Position numbers and translations under genes: made by a program. A model generated the notes under the pieces. That model was not told the origin of the DNA and ran no database searches. It saw only the letters and a list, made by a program, of their open reading frames with translations. Positions 46,516-58,322 of a stretch of 64,000 nucleotides of DNA are shown in pieces. Source of the DNA: Ignelater luminosus (taxonomy: Eukaryota; Arthropoda; Insecta; Coleoptera; Elateridae); NCBI GenBank assembly GCA_011009095.1, contig VTPC01000842.1, forward strand, positions 353,443 through 417,442. The letters are read 5' to 3'. The first letter of the stretch is position 1; every line of letters begins with the position of its first letter.

Positions 46516-49500
46516 GGCAGGAAATTAATCTTTCAAGTTACACTAATCGCATGTAATTTTTAATAAAACCAAGAAATAAATTGTATCGTCATAGTCGTTA
46601 CAAAAACGTTATTATACGAAAGTGGCGATCTTTAAATTTGTCTATCTAACAAGTTCTTTCATGGTCATGCAGAGAAGATAAGAAATCAAAATAAAAAAGC
46701 AACTAAAATCAACGAAGAGAAGAATCAAGAGAAAAATCCTTGCCTGACACGTATCATTTGGAACTTGTAAAATTTTCTAACGGGAAATTATGACGGAGTT
46801 ACTTCGCCCTCCTACCGAATACGAGCTTCATCCTGCAGACGTCATCATGCTTTCTCGGTTTCCGACTCAACATTTTCCCGAATCCAAGGGCCATAGTCCA
46901 TAACTTCTGCTGATTCAACAGTACTTGCAACCAACTCTGCAATTAGAGATTTCCTCTAACATTGGAAGACTAAATTGGATTAAATATTATCCAAACAAGA
47001 TCTAGGTGATGATATTCTCCTGAACTTCCCCTCAGAGAGGTTAGTGTCGAAGGACTTCTCAGTTGGAACATAACAGTTCTCTAGGTTTTTCCAAATAAGC
47101 GCGTATTTTGAATTCTTGAAGGGTTGCTTCGTGAAGCAGACAGTGGAGAAAATCCATATAGGGTGCAATTGAGATTCCATACGCAAAGCATTCAAGAAGA
47201 CACAGAAAGACATCGATAGACTGACTCTTTATTGAACAAATGAGCCTCAGAAGTCAATTTTAGTCTTAAGTCCTGTAATATACACACATCACACCGTTCT
47301 TCAACCCCTAAATTTTTGTCTTACCTTCAAAAGAAATCCTTTTCTTGACTTTCAGATTCTGTAATCCAGAAAGGAGTTAAGCAGCGACGACTGAAACATC
47401 ACTCCCGTAAAATCCTTTCTTACATCATGGCTTATGGCTTAAAAAGGCAATAGTTCTGAGTTTCTTTCATTAGATAATTGTAATATACAATGAAGTAACA
47501 GTAACTGTTTAAAAATTCTCTAAGGGGGTCACCTCTTTTTGATCCTTGTTTTTTGTTGCCAAACAATTTTTGCCATTCATTCTTTTTTAATTTCCAAATA
47601 GTTTCTTTTAATCAATTTCCAAGTTTATTGCTATCTGAAAGAGAACATAAAAATCCTTTATAGTAAATACATTTTAATATCATCACGAACTGGGGATATT
47701 TCAAACTCGGTTTTACAACAAACTTCCTTTCTATCGTGCTCGAAAGCTGCAAGAGACCTTAAGGAAACCAGCCTGTCCGTAAATCATATTGCAACACAAA
47801 CGTCTATTGTTCGTTACTTTTTATTATTCCATGATCTTGGTGGTATGGCGCGGACTTTGAATATCTCTCTACTTACCTATGCTAAGCAATTGGTACTAGA
47901 ATTACATGTTAGACATGTTCATTGCACAAGATAATTGATTTATATGCGCAGGTGTTAACAACAAACGGGCTCCTTTTTCTCATTAAGAGAACTATCCAAT
48001 TTTATCTGCTTGCATATATGTAGTAATGCTTTTAATGGGGCTTAATCTAATTTACATTCTAGAGTCGAAGATGATTTAATTTAAAACCAAGATGATTATC
48101 ACATTTTTGAATCAATTAAAGCGAGTATAATTGAAAATGTTCGTTAAGTTTTTTTTAAAATTCCCTAACGGTTTGAAATACCCTCGGTGTTAGTCACCGT
48201 TTTCGCATACTTGTATGCGGAATTACTGATGTACGCGAAGCAGCCCAGACCTAACTCAAAACAATGATTCACCTTGGGCTGGGAGAGATGCCAAATCACA
48301 AAAACTGAAGAATTCAAAAGAATTTAGTATACGAAGGCTTGGCATATAAATACAGCATTTAAAGTTTGCGAACTTGTTAGCTGAAATGTTACATTAAATT
48401 AATTTTTAATGTCAACAGCGTTGGCGTCTGAGGAATTTCTAGAATGAATAATCTCGTTCACTAATTGTTCAATTTTAATGTCACCTTTTTATTTATAATG
48501 TAATCGTTTTAGGTGTGTATGAATGTAAATCTTCCGTAGAAAATTTTTATTTGATCAAATTAGTGCGGCCATAAAAATAAATTGTTAAATTATTATTCTT
48601 ATTATGAAACACTTGTTGCTTTTGCTGTTTATGCACTTGCTCCTACCGTTCACGTCGTCCTTGCTAATAATGCGTTCCGCCTTTCGTAGGATAAAATATG
48701 AGGATACTCCTGCACATTTGTTGCATGCACTTAAGTTAAATAGAGTTAGTTCATCAGTATAATAGCATCTCCATTTTCGTTTATTAAGAAAAAACATTCA
48801 ACAACCTAGCATACAATAAATTAATTTATTCGTCAAAACTTTAAATATGACGACACAATCAAAACAAATTATTCCACATTATTATTTTCAATGAACTAAA
48901 CAGAAAATAGTTAAGTTACTAGAAAAAAATAAATAACAACGAACAAGGTTAATAAAAAAAAATAAATTAAAATATACACAAAACAATGGTTGTTACACAA
49001 ACAAGGAAATACCTTAATGTTCGTTTTTATTCAATGCACAATACCTAAATTAGAAGTCCAACGAGCTGAAATCATTTGAAAGTCAAATGACTTTATTACC
49101 AAAACAAATATTAAAAGCGTTCGCTTGGCTATTTTGCCATTTTAAAAGAGTGGATAAAGTATAAATAATTCAATTTCGTTAATTAAACAAGAAAAAATAC
49201 TACAGAATCGAAAAAAAACCAGAAACGCCATTTGCATTTAAAACAAAAGAAGGCGCCCGCGATGAAGATGTGATTAATTTCATAATTTGGTGTTAACCAG
49301 CAATAAAGACTTTTAATTTATATTTATTGTTTTTTTGAACTAGTATTGTTATTATTGTTTTTCTTTATTTTTACTGCCCTAGTTAAAACGCCCATAAGAA
49401 AAAAAAATCTAATGTGCACAACTCGTAGTAGCCTAACCGAACTACATAAAATTAGTTCATTTAAAATTACTCTGTTTCAGCTTGGTTAAGTTAAATTACA

Positions 49501-49944
49501 AAAATGTTAATTACCCAAGAAATTTCACTAATACCGTCGAGTTTCAGCAAGATGGAGCTAGCAGCTGTTAAGGAAAATATCGCATAAGAGGTTGTAAGGA
49601 AATTGTTTGATAAAAACTTCCACATCTGGCTTCTTCAATCGTTTTCCTTTTGTCATTTCTGAATTAGGCTGCAAAAGCTGCTGTTGTGCCTTTCTTATCA
49701 AATCAAATCAAGTTTTCTCAAGTCTTTTCAAGACCAATGTTCAATCTGAACAATGTACGACACCGAATGCACAAGGATTTTCCACTTCCACTTTTCCACA
49801 TCTTAACCCAACCAATTACTGAGCAAAATCCTTTAACTTATACAGAGTATTCATATAATATGTTGCCAACGCCTGATGGTGAATTAATTCCTTAAGAAGT
49901 TGAAGACCTTCCAAATCAAGATTTTTCTCTCTTTGTTTACTATG
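46516..49944. other. AT-rich non-coding stretch
   Basis: No gene or element recognised. The part at 46780-47240 is less AT-biased but has no convincing reading frame. A/T runs are abundant. Confidence 0.5.
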
Positions 49945-50526
49945 CAGGGTTCGGACTCATTTCAAATCGAATTTCCTGACTTTTACAGGATTTCCACGAA
50001 ATTTTCCTAAAAATTCCGCGTACCTATTCAAAGGCCCATGCGTAACCGGGACTTGGTAAGTTTCGTGTGCACAATACTGTTCCGATAACAGTGAAGTAAC
50101 GTTGTCAGAACCAATCAAAAGGATACAGAAGATTGCAAAATCGTCAGATCTGGAGATTTATTATCAGCTCTGGCAACAGTGGGTTGCAGCCGTTGTTCAT
50201 CTCTTTTCATTTAAAGTCATTTGTTGGTTTAGTGGCGACCAGAGCCGGTTCAAAACATGCCAACACCTTTAAGCAAACAATTTTTGCGTTCCTGACTTGG
50301 TGGGGTCCATGGGAGATCCCATCGGGGGCTCCGAAACAGACAAATAGGACTCCAAAAATGACATAATGGATAATCCTACAACACCTAACGTCTTGAGCCG
50401 GTCCTGTTGACATCGTTAGTATTTTTGCTGCTATTAGAAATTCCAGACAAAACCATTAAATTCCCTAACTTTTATTTCCTTGACGTTTCAAGGTTTTCCC
50501 CGTTTTCCAGGCAAGGCCGAACCCTG
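49945..50526. mobile_element. hAT-like MITE (family H), 582 bp
   Basis: Ends CAGGGTTCGGACT and, inverted, CAGGGTTCGGCCT; with the preceding G the match is 14 bp with one mismatch. CAGGG termini suit the hAT superfamily, whose target duplications are 8 bp. The adjacent octamers TTACTATG and CTACAACT agree at only four positions, so the duplication has decayed or the boundary is off. The interior contains TTTCCTGACTTTTACAGGAT and GGCGACCAGAGCCGG, also found in the split copy at 14620-15855. No transposase. Confidence 0.7.
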
Positions 50527-50897
50527 CTACAACTCAGAGATTACTAATGAGATTTTATTCAAATTTGGTATACTTACGTTTCAACGGTTGACAAGCAAGA
50601 TGTGTTGGTTTTTATGATAATAATATGAAACGCTATCTACTTCGGAGAACACTTTCTGCTTATAACTTCTTTGCTGGTAGCTGTTTGAAATCTTCGACCA
50701 TATAAGTCGCATGCGCAATTTCGTTCGAAAAGACGGGGAAGCGGTAGGATGCCGGTAATGAATAGATAGACGCGAGAGTGTCGATGTTTTCGAATCGCAA
50801 TGAATCATTTAACTTTTCTATACATAATTGGGCGCGTAAAATGAACAAGAAGATGAATATCATTCATCTCCCAATGGAAGTACCTTATTGCGCATGA

Positions 50898-51279
50898 GGG
50901 TTAAATCTTAAACATCGTTTTGGATGGGTAGCCGTAGCGTACACTCTGGATGTATACAAAAACCTTTTCGAACAACTGACAGTAAAGGAAATCTTTCCCA
51001 GACGGATTAAGCAGCATCCCGGCAGAGCGCAGTCGTATTTTCGAATGCGTCCTTAATGTTGCGAACGAAGCCCTAGTCACAGACACATTAAGCTCTCTTA
51101 AAAAGGTTGCAGAAGAAGCCCGACCTGGGGCTACCAAGGGTAGACTTGAACTGTTAAGAATGGTGGGGGAAAGACTATCAAGAGATTTTAGTGCCATCTA
51201 TCGTCTTTCATATCTCACGAACAATGGCCCTATCGAGATGGGACTTTTAGACATGGATCAGTTTCTTGCGTGGTTGTAA
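50898..51279 (+). pseudogene. Protein-coding remnant or terminal exon, unidentified
   Basis: The plus strand encodes a strongly protein-like sequence without an initiator. Frame 1 (50898-50999) reads FGWVAVAYTLDVYKNLFEQL then TVKEIFP. With one extra base at 51000, frame 2 (51001-51279, 92 codons) continues DGLSSIPAERSRIFECVLNV, includes ARPGATKGRLELLRMVGERL and ends MDQFLAWL-stop. The continuity across the shift suggests a frameshifted pseudogene. Alternatively, TCTTTCCCAG ending at 51001 is a good splice acceptor and 51002-51279 is a last exon. The residue mix (Leu, Glu, Arg, Val) suggests an alpha-helical domain. I do not recognise the family. Upstream, a TGA at 50895 closes the frame. The last codons overlap the first repeat of satellite array III. 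Confidence 0.6.
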
Positions 51280-53640
51280 TTCCAAATACACCTTACACAT
51301 CTTATCCGTAGCTCGGTCTGATCTTTTCATAATGCTTGATTTCGACCTTGATTACAACGAAGTTTTCAAGTGGCGATTAAGATTTTGCGCAAGGTTCGCG
51401 ACAGAAATCTAATTTTTAGATAAATTTCGTTTGGATTTCAATGAACGAGTCTACCAACTTATTTGGACATGGACTACTTTCGAGCAGCAATGAGTTTTTT
51501 TTTGTCATAGCAAAACTTGCACTCTTTACATGAAACGTATATTTTTGTAGCTACGACTCGATTTATTCGAATTTGTTTGGATCTGATTTTGGGCACATGT
51601 ATCATTTTATAAACGAAGTTCGGGTTTTAGACAGTGTCTGGTCGTTACTAGATTTTAAACGTGCGTCTATAACCTTACCAAAGTTTTGAGCAAGTTTCAT
51701 TTTTCACACATCGTTCTTCTTTGGACAAGAACCTAATCTTTATAAAGAGCGACTCGATTTTAAAGAGAAAAGTCTACCACTTTGCACAAAATTGATTTAG
51801 TCACATTTTACCACGAATCTGGCTTTAGACAAACAATATTCTTAGTTTTGGGCAGGGACACGATCTTTCGTCATAATTCTGGCATTGGCTAAAGGTTACT
51901 CGTAACACACACTTCTCATTTTGGATTCTTTCCATGAATGTCCTTATTTGAAACTTTGGATATGTATCAGCTGTTTCGTCATGATTCTGGCTTTGAACAA
52001 AACTCGTTCTTGGTTTTAGGCACGGATCAGATCTTTTGTCATAATTCTGGTATTGAACCAAAAATTACGTTTACCACGCTTTCCTCCTTTAGACTTTTTA
52101 AAAGATGAATGTGACTCGATTTAAAACATAACTCTAGCTTTGGACATGAGTTAATTATTTTGATACGGTTCTGGCTTTGGGAAAAGTCATGATTTTGGAT
52201 CACACCTTTTCTCATAGTTCTAGTATTGGTCAAAAATTGTTCTTACCACAGTTTTCTTATTTTGGATCTTATCAATATGGTTTGACTTAAACCATGAATC
52301 TAGCTTTCAAAATGGATCAGCTGTTTTTGCTATGGTTCTGGCTTTAGACACAAATCGTTATTGGTTTTAGGTATGAATCAGATCTTTTGTCATGGTTGTG
52401 GCATCGCCGGCAATTTAGTCCCGACACTTTTCTTGTTTTGAATCTTTTACACAAAATGACTTGGCATAGTTGGCATGGCAATTGGGCATAGTTCTGATTT
52501 TGGGTAAGAATCAGATCTTTCTGGCATTGATCAAAATTTATTCTTGACACACGCTTCTTGTTTTGGATCTTTTAGATCTTGTAGATGAGTGACTTGACTT
52601 GGAACATAAATCTAACTTCGGATGTGGATCAGTTAATTTCGTCCTTGTTCTAACTTTGCGCAAAACCCATTCTTGGTTTTAGGCACGGGACAGCTGTTTT
52701 TCCGTAGTTCTGGAGTTGGCCAAAGTTTATTATTAACACAAGCTTGTTCACTTGATTTGAAACATAAATCAAGCTTTGGACGTGCATCAGTTGTTTTGTC
52801 GTAGTTCTGACTTCGGATAAATCTCATTCTTGGTTTTAGGCATAGATCAACGCTTTTGTCATAGTTCTGGCATTGGCCAAATGTTACTCTTTTCTTGTTT
52901 TGGATCTTTTGCACAAATTTAATTTGATTTGAAACATGAAGCCAACATTAGATCTGGACCAGCTGCTTTGGGCACGGATCAGATCTTTTGTCATAATCCT
53001 AGCATTGGCTCTTTAACGCATGCTTTTTGTTTTGAATTTTTTATATGAATGTGACTTGACTTGGAACATAAATCTAGTTTTAAGATTGTTTTTCCACGTT
53101 TATAACTTTGTACAAAAGTCATGTTGTTTTATCATAATTCTGGCATTGGCCAAAAAGGTTACTATTAGCACACGCTTCTTATTTTTGAACGTGACTTGAT
53201 TTGTAACATGAATCTAGCTTTAGACGGGTATCAGTTGTTTTGTCACAGTTCTGACTTCAAACTAAACTTGATTCTTGTTTTAGGGCACGGGTAATAGCAT
53301 TTGTAATCGTTCTGGCATTGGCCAAACGTTACTCTTAGCAATTTCTTTTTGTTTTTAGATCTTTTATACGAATGTAAATCCACTTGAAACATGAATCTAG
53401 TTTTGGACATAGATCAGTTCGTTTATCACGGTTCTCGCTTTGGGCAAAAACCATTCTTTGTTTTGAGCACGGATCAAACCTTTGTTCATAGTTTGACAAC
53501 CACCAAAGCTTACTCTTAATACACTTTTCTGATCTTGTACCTTTTACATTACTGTGACTTGACTTCAAAGATAATCTGGGCTTTGGATATGGATCAGTTT
53601 TTTGCGTGGCTGTGAACTAAAATAGTCTCACAATATTCAA
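51250..53640. repeat. Satellite array III, unit about 175 bp, at least 11 copies
   Basis: The core word CAGATCTTTTGTCATAATTC with TGGCATTGGCCAAA recurs near 51867, 52028, 52205, 52380, 52513, 52690, 52850, 52980, 53125, 53295 and 53470. A full unit also has ACACGCTTCTTGTTTTGGAT, GTGACTTGATTTGAAACATG and TGGACATGGATCAGTTGTTT. The last half repeats the first half in weaker form (GGATCAG-TTTTGTCATRRTTCTGGC twice per unit). Edges are fuzzy: near 51250 and 53590 the variant ATGGATCAGTTTNTTGCGTG occurs at both ends of the array. Minus-strand frames 51825-53568 (QSQNYDK-like repeats) are translation artefacts of the array. Confidence 0.85.
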
Positions 53641-56239
53641 TATAGTCTGATCTTTTTCTACTGCTAATTTGATCAGACTTATAATATTTTTCTCATTTTG
53701 GGCACGAATCAGCTCATTTGCTATAGTACTTGCTAAGGGCAGGATTTTAAAAACAGGATCGATTCTTTTTAAATTGTTGTGGCTTGAGAGAGACTCACAT
53801 ACAGAGAAATTTCTTCATGGTACTACCTAGATTTCGAGTTTATAGATATGTAGCTTTTCTTGGCCCAATTTCACGTTTTGTTTTTTCTCGTTCAATCTCA
53901 AACTACTAAATTTTGCCGGATCATAAGGTCTCACACTTACTAAAACGCCAAGTTGAAAATTAATTTTCCTTGGGAAGCTTCCAATTGAGCGCTTATAACC
54001 TTGAAAATCTTTTTTCATATGATTAAACAAATATGGCAATTACAATTATTCCAAAACAAATGTTCAAATCAAATCAAGAATCGTTAACCATGCTGTAATA
54101 TATCATTGAGGATTATTTAACATTTGCTTGTGTTAAATATTATTACCATTTGCAAACGAGTGCGATTGCACACATACGATAAGACATGCGTAACAGGAAA
54201 CGCATGCACGAAACAAAAGAATAAGATAATAAACAGTTCTCGCTAGTTAATAAAAATGCTACACAAAGCTTTGAATTTCCAATTAAGTCACCGCAACGCT
54301 ATAATTCTTATTATACGTCCTTGTCGCGAAAAAATGTAACAATTTTCTCAATAAATCCGCTCTATTTGACATTGCACAATGCAACTATGCAGGTAATTTG
54401 TTTGTTTTTTGCGTGCTTTGCACTAGTTGTTCAATAAGTAGAGGGCACATTATTAAAAATCGTGTCAGTTTTTAACTTGGGTGCAGTGTCGCAAAGTTCA
54501 CATTTTATTACTGAAAGTGCATATTTTTAATTAAACTTAATTTCCGATATAATTGCTTTTATTAAAATTACGTGCCGCACGTTTTAGCCTTTTAGGTTCG
54601 TGATATTTATCAATTGCCACACTTTGGTATTTATTTTTTGTGGAACAAAAATCCTTTTAATAATTTATATAACCCACCCCCTTGTTATGCCTTTAATGAG
54701 TTTTAATTACTTTTAATTAATTTTATTAGGCAATATCAAATAAAATAGTAATTAGAAACAAAGACTTTTTAAATGATTGAACGAGCCAGTAATAAAGCAC
54801 TATACAAGTTGGCGGTTCAATGTAATGTGGTAATTATAATTCTACAGATCTTTGCGTTAGGGTTTTAAGGCATGGGAAATTGACGCTTCCGCTCCAACAC
54901 CGGAAACTGGGCAACAGCTAGAATATCAGTTACCGTTTCGATTTTAATACCTACAACTAACTAACTACTCACTTGACCTGGTTTGATTTGCGCTCAGAGG
55001 TATAATTTGTTTAAACGACTTTCTATGCGTATTAAATGTATGAGTTAAGTAACACAATATTTAAGATTCACATTTGTTTTTTAACATTCACCCAAGGACA
55101 AAAACAAAACAAGAAACAAATAAGACAGGTAGACGTCTTATTTATGCACGTTCCAAATGAATACGTAGAAAATTAACAAAGAAAGTTATTTAAATTTAAA
55201 AAAAGTTTCGTATTTTTATCGGAAAAGTAGGAATGTAGGCGCGGCAGTACAAGAAAAAAAATGTATGGAGATACAGGAAAACGTAACAAGAACAAAACCA
55301 ATGGGGATTTGAAATGGGAAATCTATAAATGTTTATTTCAAGTTTGTTTAAATCGAATGGCATTTGATGAAAATTTGGCAATTCACGAATAATTAAGTAA
55401 TCGAAGATCTTTAAATCTATAAATCTATAAATTTAAAAGAAATAGAGAAACAAAATACTAGCAAACTATTCAATTCCTTAAGTGCCAAACATATCCACCT
55501 TCAGTTCCCTATTTGGGTGGTTCTACCGAAAGATGTATTAAATCTGTTCAATATCTTTCAGGAGTTTATCGATGTCAAAATCATAAAGAATTTCATTTAA
55601 ATATTACTTTATGTCAGATCTCTGTATTCCTCGGTAGTTCAATTTCTTGTGCTTTTACCAGGAATAGCTTTTAATCGTTGTTTTGGTTTTTACCATTGCA
55701 GAAAGTAGCGGCGGTATATTCTTTCTTGTCTTTTAAAACTGCATATTTTAATGCTGTTATCAGGTGAATTGCCAAGCAGGTTACCAGAAACAGCGTTTAT
55801 TGGCCTCGAATCTTTTTTGAAACCTTAATACGAAACTGATTGACTAGGTGAAAAATGCAGCAATACAAGAAACATTGTGACAATTAAGACAATGCTAAAA
55901 TCTTCCTAGAAACCATCGATTGCTGACATCTTGCAATTAAGCACATCACAAACCAGATTTTTATTAGGTCTAATAACTTGCAAATACAAAGCATTCATTA
56001 GAGAAAATCTACTGGACCTGATAAAGGTATCGCTCAGAAGTTAACATAGTGACAACAAGTCAATAGATTGCAGTGCTAGCACGTACAAGCCTCGCTTGCT
56101 ATTATCAGTCACTAATCAATACTAATATGATTCATTTCGTTTGCGGCTCGTCATGTAGAGTGAAGTCCGACCGTAGATGACCTGAGGGAGTAAGAAGCTT
56201 AATTGTGACGTTTGTAGAGGGCAAAGATTGTCCGCATGT
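53641..56239. other. AT-rich non-coding stretch
   Basis: No gene recognised. Array III fades out near 53640-53780. Blocks such as TTTTAATTACTTTTAATTAA (about 54700) are simple AT-rich sequence. Frames 53827-54039 and 55196-55381 (minus) are unsupported. Confidence 0.5.
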
Positions 56240-56430
56240 CCCAATGGGAGGCGAAGCCCGATCGTGAACCATCACAAATGACTTTACTTTAAGAATTTTC
56301 GCCGTACGCACCGGCCAATATCTAAATCTCGAATGGCATGGCAAATAATTCGTATTTTGGAACTAATGATCTGTTGGTTCTTTAGTGTCTATGAGTGTTA
56401 AGAGTAGTTTTCCCCAAGTTTTCATCGTTC
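56240..56430 (+). repeat. Repeat family R, partial copy c
   Basis: R tail GGAGGCGAAGCCCGATCGTG followed by head CTCGAATGGCATGGCAAATA, GGAACTAATGATCTGTTGG and TAGTGTCTATGAGTGTTAAG. The tail-then-head order matches the tandem arrangement at 32640-33012. It borders the 3' end of the mariner remnant. Confidence 0.6.
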
Positions 56431-56439
56431 TTCTCACAA

Positions 56440-57989
56440 GGAATAAAATGCCAGTTTTGAATAATTTTTATTTTAAGTTATAATTTAATATTTACATGTT
56501 TACATAAAATTTTTATTTGGCAATTAATCAAGTAACTCAACACTGTCCTCTTCAAAATACTCAATCTTCAAAGCTATGCTTCCACCACTGCAACTGGAAG
56601 CATACTTAAAAGTCCTCAACTGCAAGGCTGTTGAGCTGCCTCGTCGTTGCAGTCCCCGAAGCACCATTTTGCATTTCGGGAACAAGAAGAAGCCACACGG
56701 TGCCAAATCGGGCGAATATGATAGGTGGCAGGTGATAGTGATTTGACATGTGAGAGGGGGGTGTTGTCATGATAGAGGATCCGCTTTGCTTTGAGATTTC
56801 AGTTCAATGAATATCCAGAAGAAATGCAAGTATAACTATAGTATGACTGATCAGTCAAAAGATTAAAGAAGAAAGTAAATGTTAACTAGCACATTATATA
56901 AATACATTAAATTCTTTTTGAGGGTGGACACGTAAAGGCATTTTGCAAGGTATAATCCATAGAGAAGTAGTCTTTTTGTTCAGACTCTCAGGAAGACAAT
57001 AGTGATTCATAAAATTTGGTTAGCAAAAATGCTTTCTTTAATATCTTTCTTTAATAAAAGAATTCAAGTAATCAGTAATTCAGAGAACATTCTAGCACAA
57101 TCTGATAAGAAACTGACTCGGTTACAGTTTACATATTGTGTAAAGTTTGATAAATCAAAAGTCCAGTATTAAAAAGACAACAGCTTGAAAACTTGAAAGG
57201 TTGTCACATCTAAAATTACAAAAAACGTTTATCTGCAATTTTATTATTAACAGTATTAGGGTATGTTTAGCAATGAGAAGGAATGAAATGTCACCTTTAG
57301 GAACAATATTGTTAGCACAACTTTTGTGAAAAGCTTGAATTTTTTTAAAAGCGTCAGAAAATACGTGGTTCCATCATAACTCAGGCAAATCTGAACTGGA
57401 AGGAAAGCAATGTCTTTATCATTTTAGGGAATCTGTGGCTTCTGTTGCGTTGATTGACAGTTCCATTTGTAAGACATTTATAGTTTATTATATTATTATT
57501 CTTAAAACCATAACTCACTTTTTGTGATGACTCTGTCAAGAAAGTCGAAACCTTCAGAAAAAATCCAATCTTCGCAGCACCAATTTCTTCATCTCCAAAT
57601 TCTCAACTAAAATTTTGTGAACAACCATCTTACTCAAATTCAGTTCTTCGGCGGCCATTCGGCAACGATTTGGGAGGACACAAGATAAAACACGATCCAA
57701 ATTTTCATCATAAAACGAAGTAGGGGGGCGTCCTAGGCGAGGGTCGTCTTTGAAATCTACTCGTCCACCTCGAAACCGCTTCAACCACTTGTTGACCGTT
57801 GGTTCTCTCAAAGCATCTTCTCCGTAAACTTCCTTCAAGACCTCGAAGATTTCCCGGTCGTTCCTGCCCAGTTTTGCAAGAAATTGAATGTTGACGCGTT
57901 GCTGACATATGCAGATCCCTAAATTCCATCTGTCACTTTACAATTTTTTAAATTCTAGACGTCCTTTTTGTGCAATTGGTGTAGCGCAT
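56440..57989 (-). mobile_element. Decayed mariner element, third family
   Basis: Minus-strand mariner relic lying between two direct copies of R, so it probably inserted into an R array. The coding blocks occupy 56524-57929. About 780 bp separate the N-terminal block from the second catalytic motif, where an intact gene has roughly 420 bp, so extra DNA has entered. Terminal repeats were not resolved. Confidence 0.75.
56524..57929 (-). pseudogene. Mariner transposase remnant, multiply broken
   Basis: Read on the minus strand. The N-terminus (from ATG at 57929, then a frameshift near 57905) gives QQRVNIQFLAKLGRNDREIF and VLKEVYGEDALREPTVNKWL, then DDPRLGRPPTS and AEELNLSKMVVHKIL. This is the paired HTH DNA-binding region of mariners, open down to 57554. 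After a long gap with stops, LYHDNTPLSH (about 56770) carries the second catalytic Asp. YSPDLAPCGFFLFPKCK (about 56690) is the third catalytic motif with Gly replacing the Asp. A frameshift follows, then EYFEEDSVELLD-stop. The first catalytic motif was not found. It is a different lineage from the two mariners at 3.6-5.7 kb. Confidence 0.85.
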
Positions 57990-58322
57990 CGGCTTGTCTA
58001 AAGATTTTCTACGTTTTGAACGGCATGACGTAGTCAATAATTTTGAACAAATGATTGGTTGGCTGTTTAGTGTCTTCGAGTGTTTAGAGCGGATTTCCAG
58101 CGTTTTTCCCAGAATTATTAAAACCCATATCCTGTAAGTCCTAAAATACGATTTGGAACATTACAAATTTGTGAATCCTAGGCGTACTCTTTGCACGGAT
58201 TATCCAAAGCAGAGTGGGCACAACAACGCGGAAATGCGGCAACTTCCCACAGACGACGCCGCAGTGACGAGGCGATGCACAATGACCAAGAAGACAATTA
58301 AAACTAACATTCAATCCACCAC
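57990..58322 (+). repeat. Repeat family R, copy d, left of insertion
   Basis: Contains the head TCTAAAGATTTTCTACG, GGCATGACGTAGTCAATAAT, GTGTCTTCGAGTGTTTAGAG, TCCTGTAAGTCCTAAAAT, and GCGTACTCTTTGCACGG with TTATCCAAAGCAGAGTGGGC, matching the inverse of about 32745-32950. It stops at the hAT-like element and resumes at 59371. Confidence 0.65.

Noticed and set aside
51825..53568. Series of minus-strand frames with QSQNYDK-like repeats
   Set aside because: They are the translated satellite III unit, with stops in most copies and no start or splice context.
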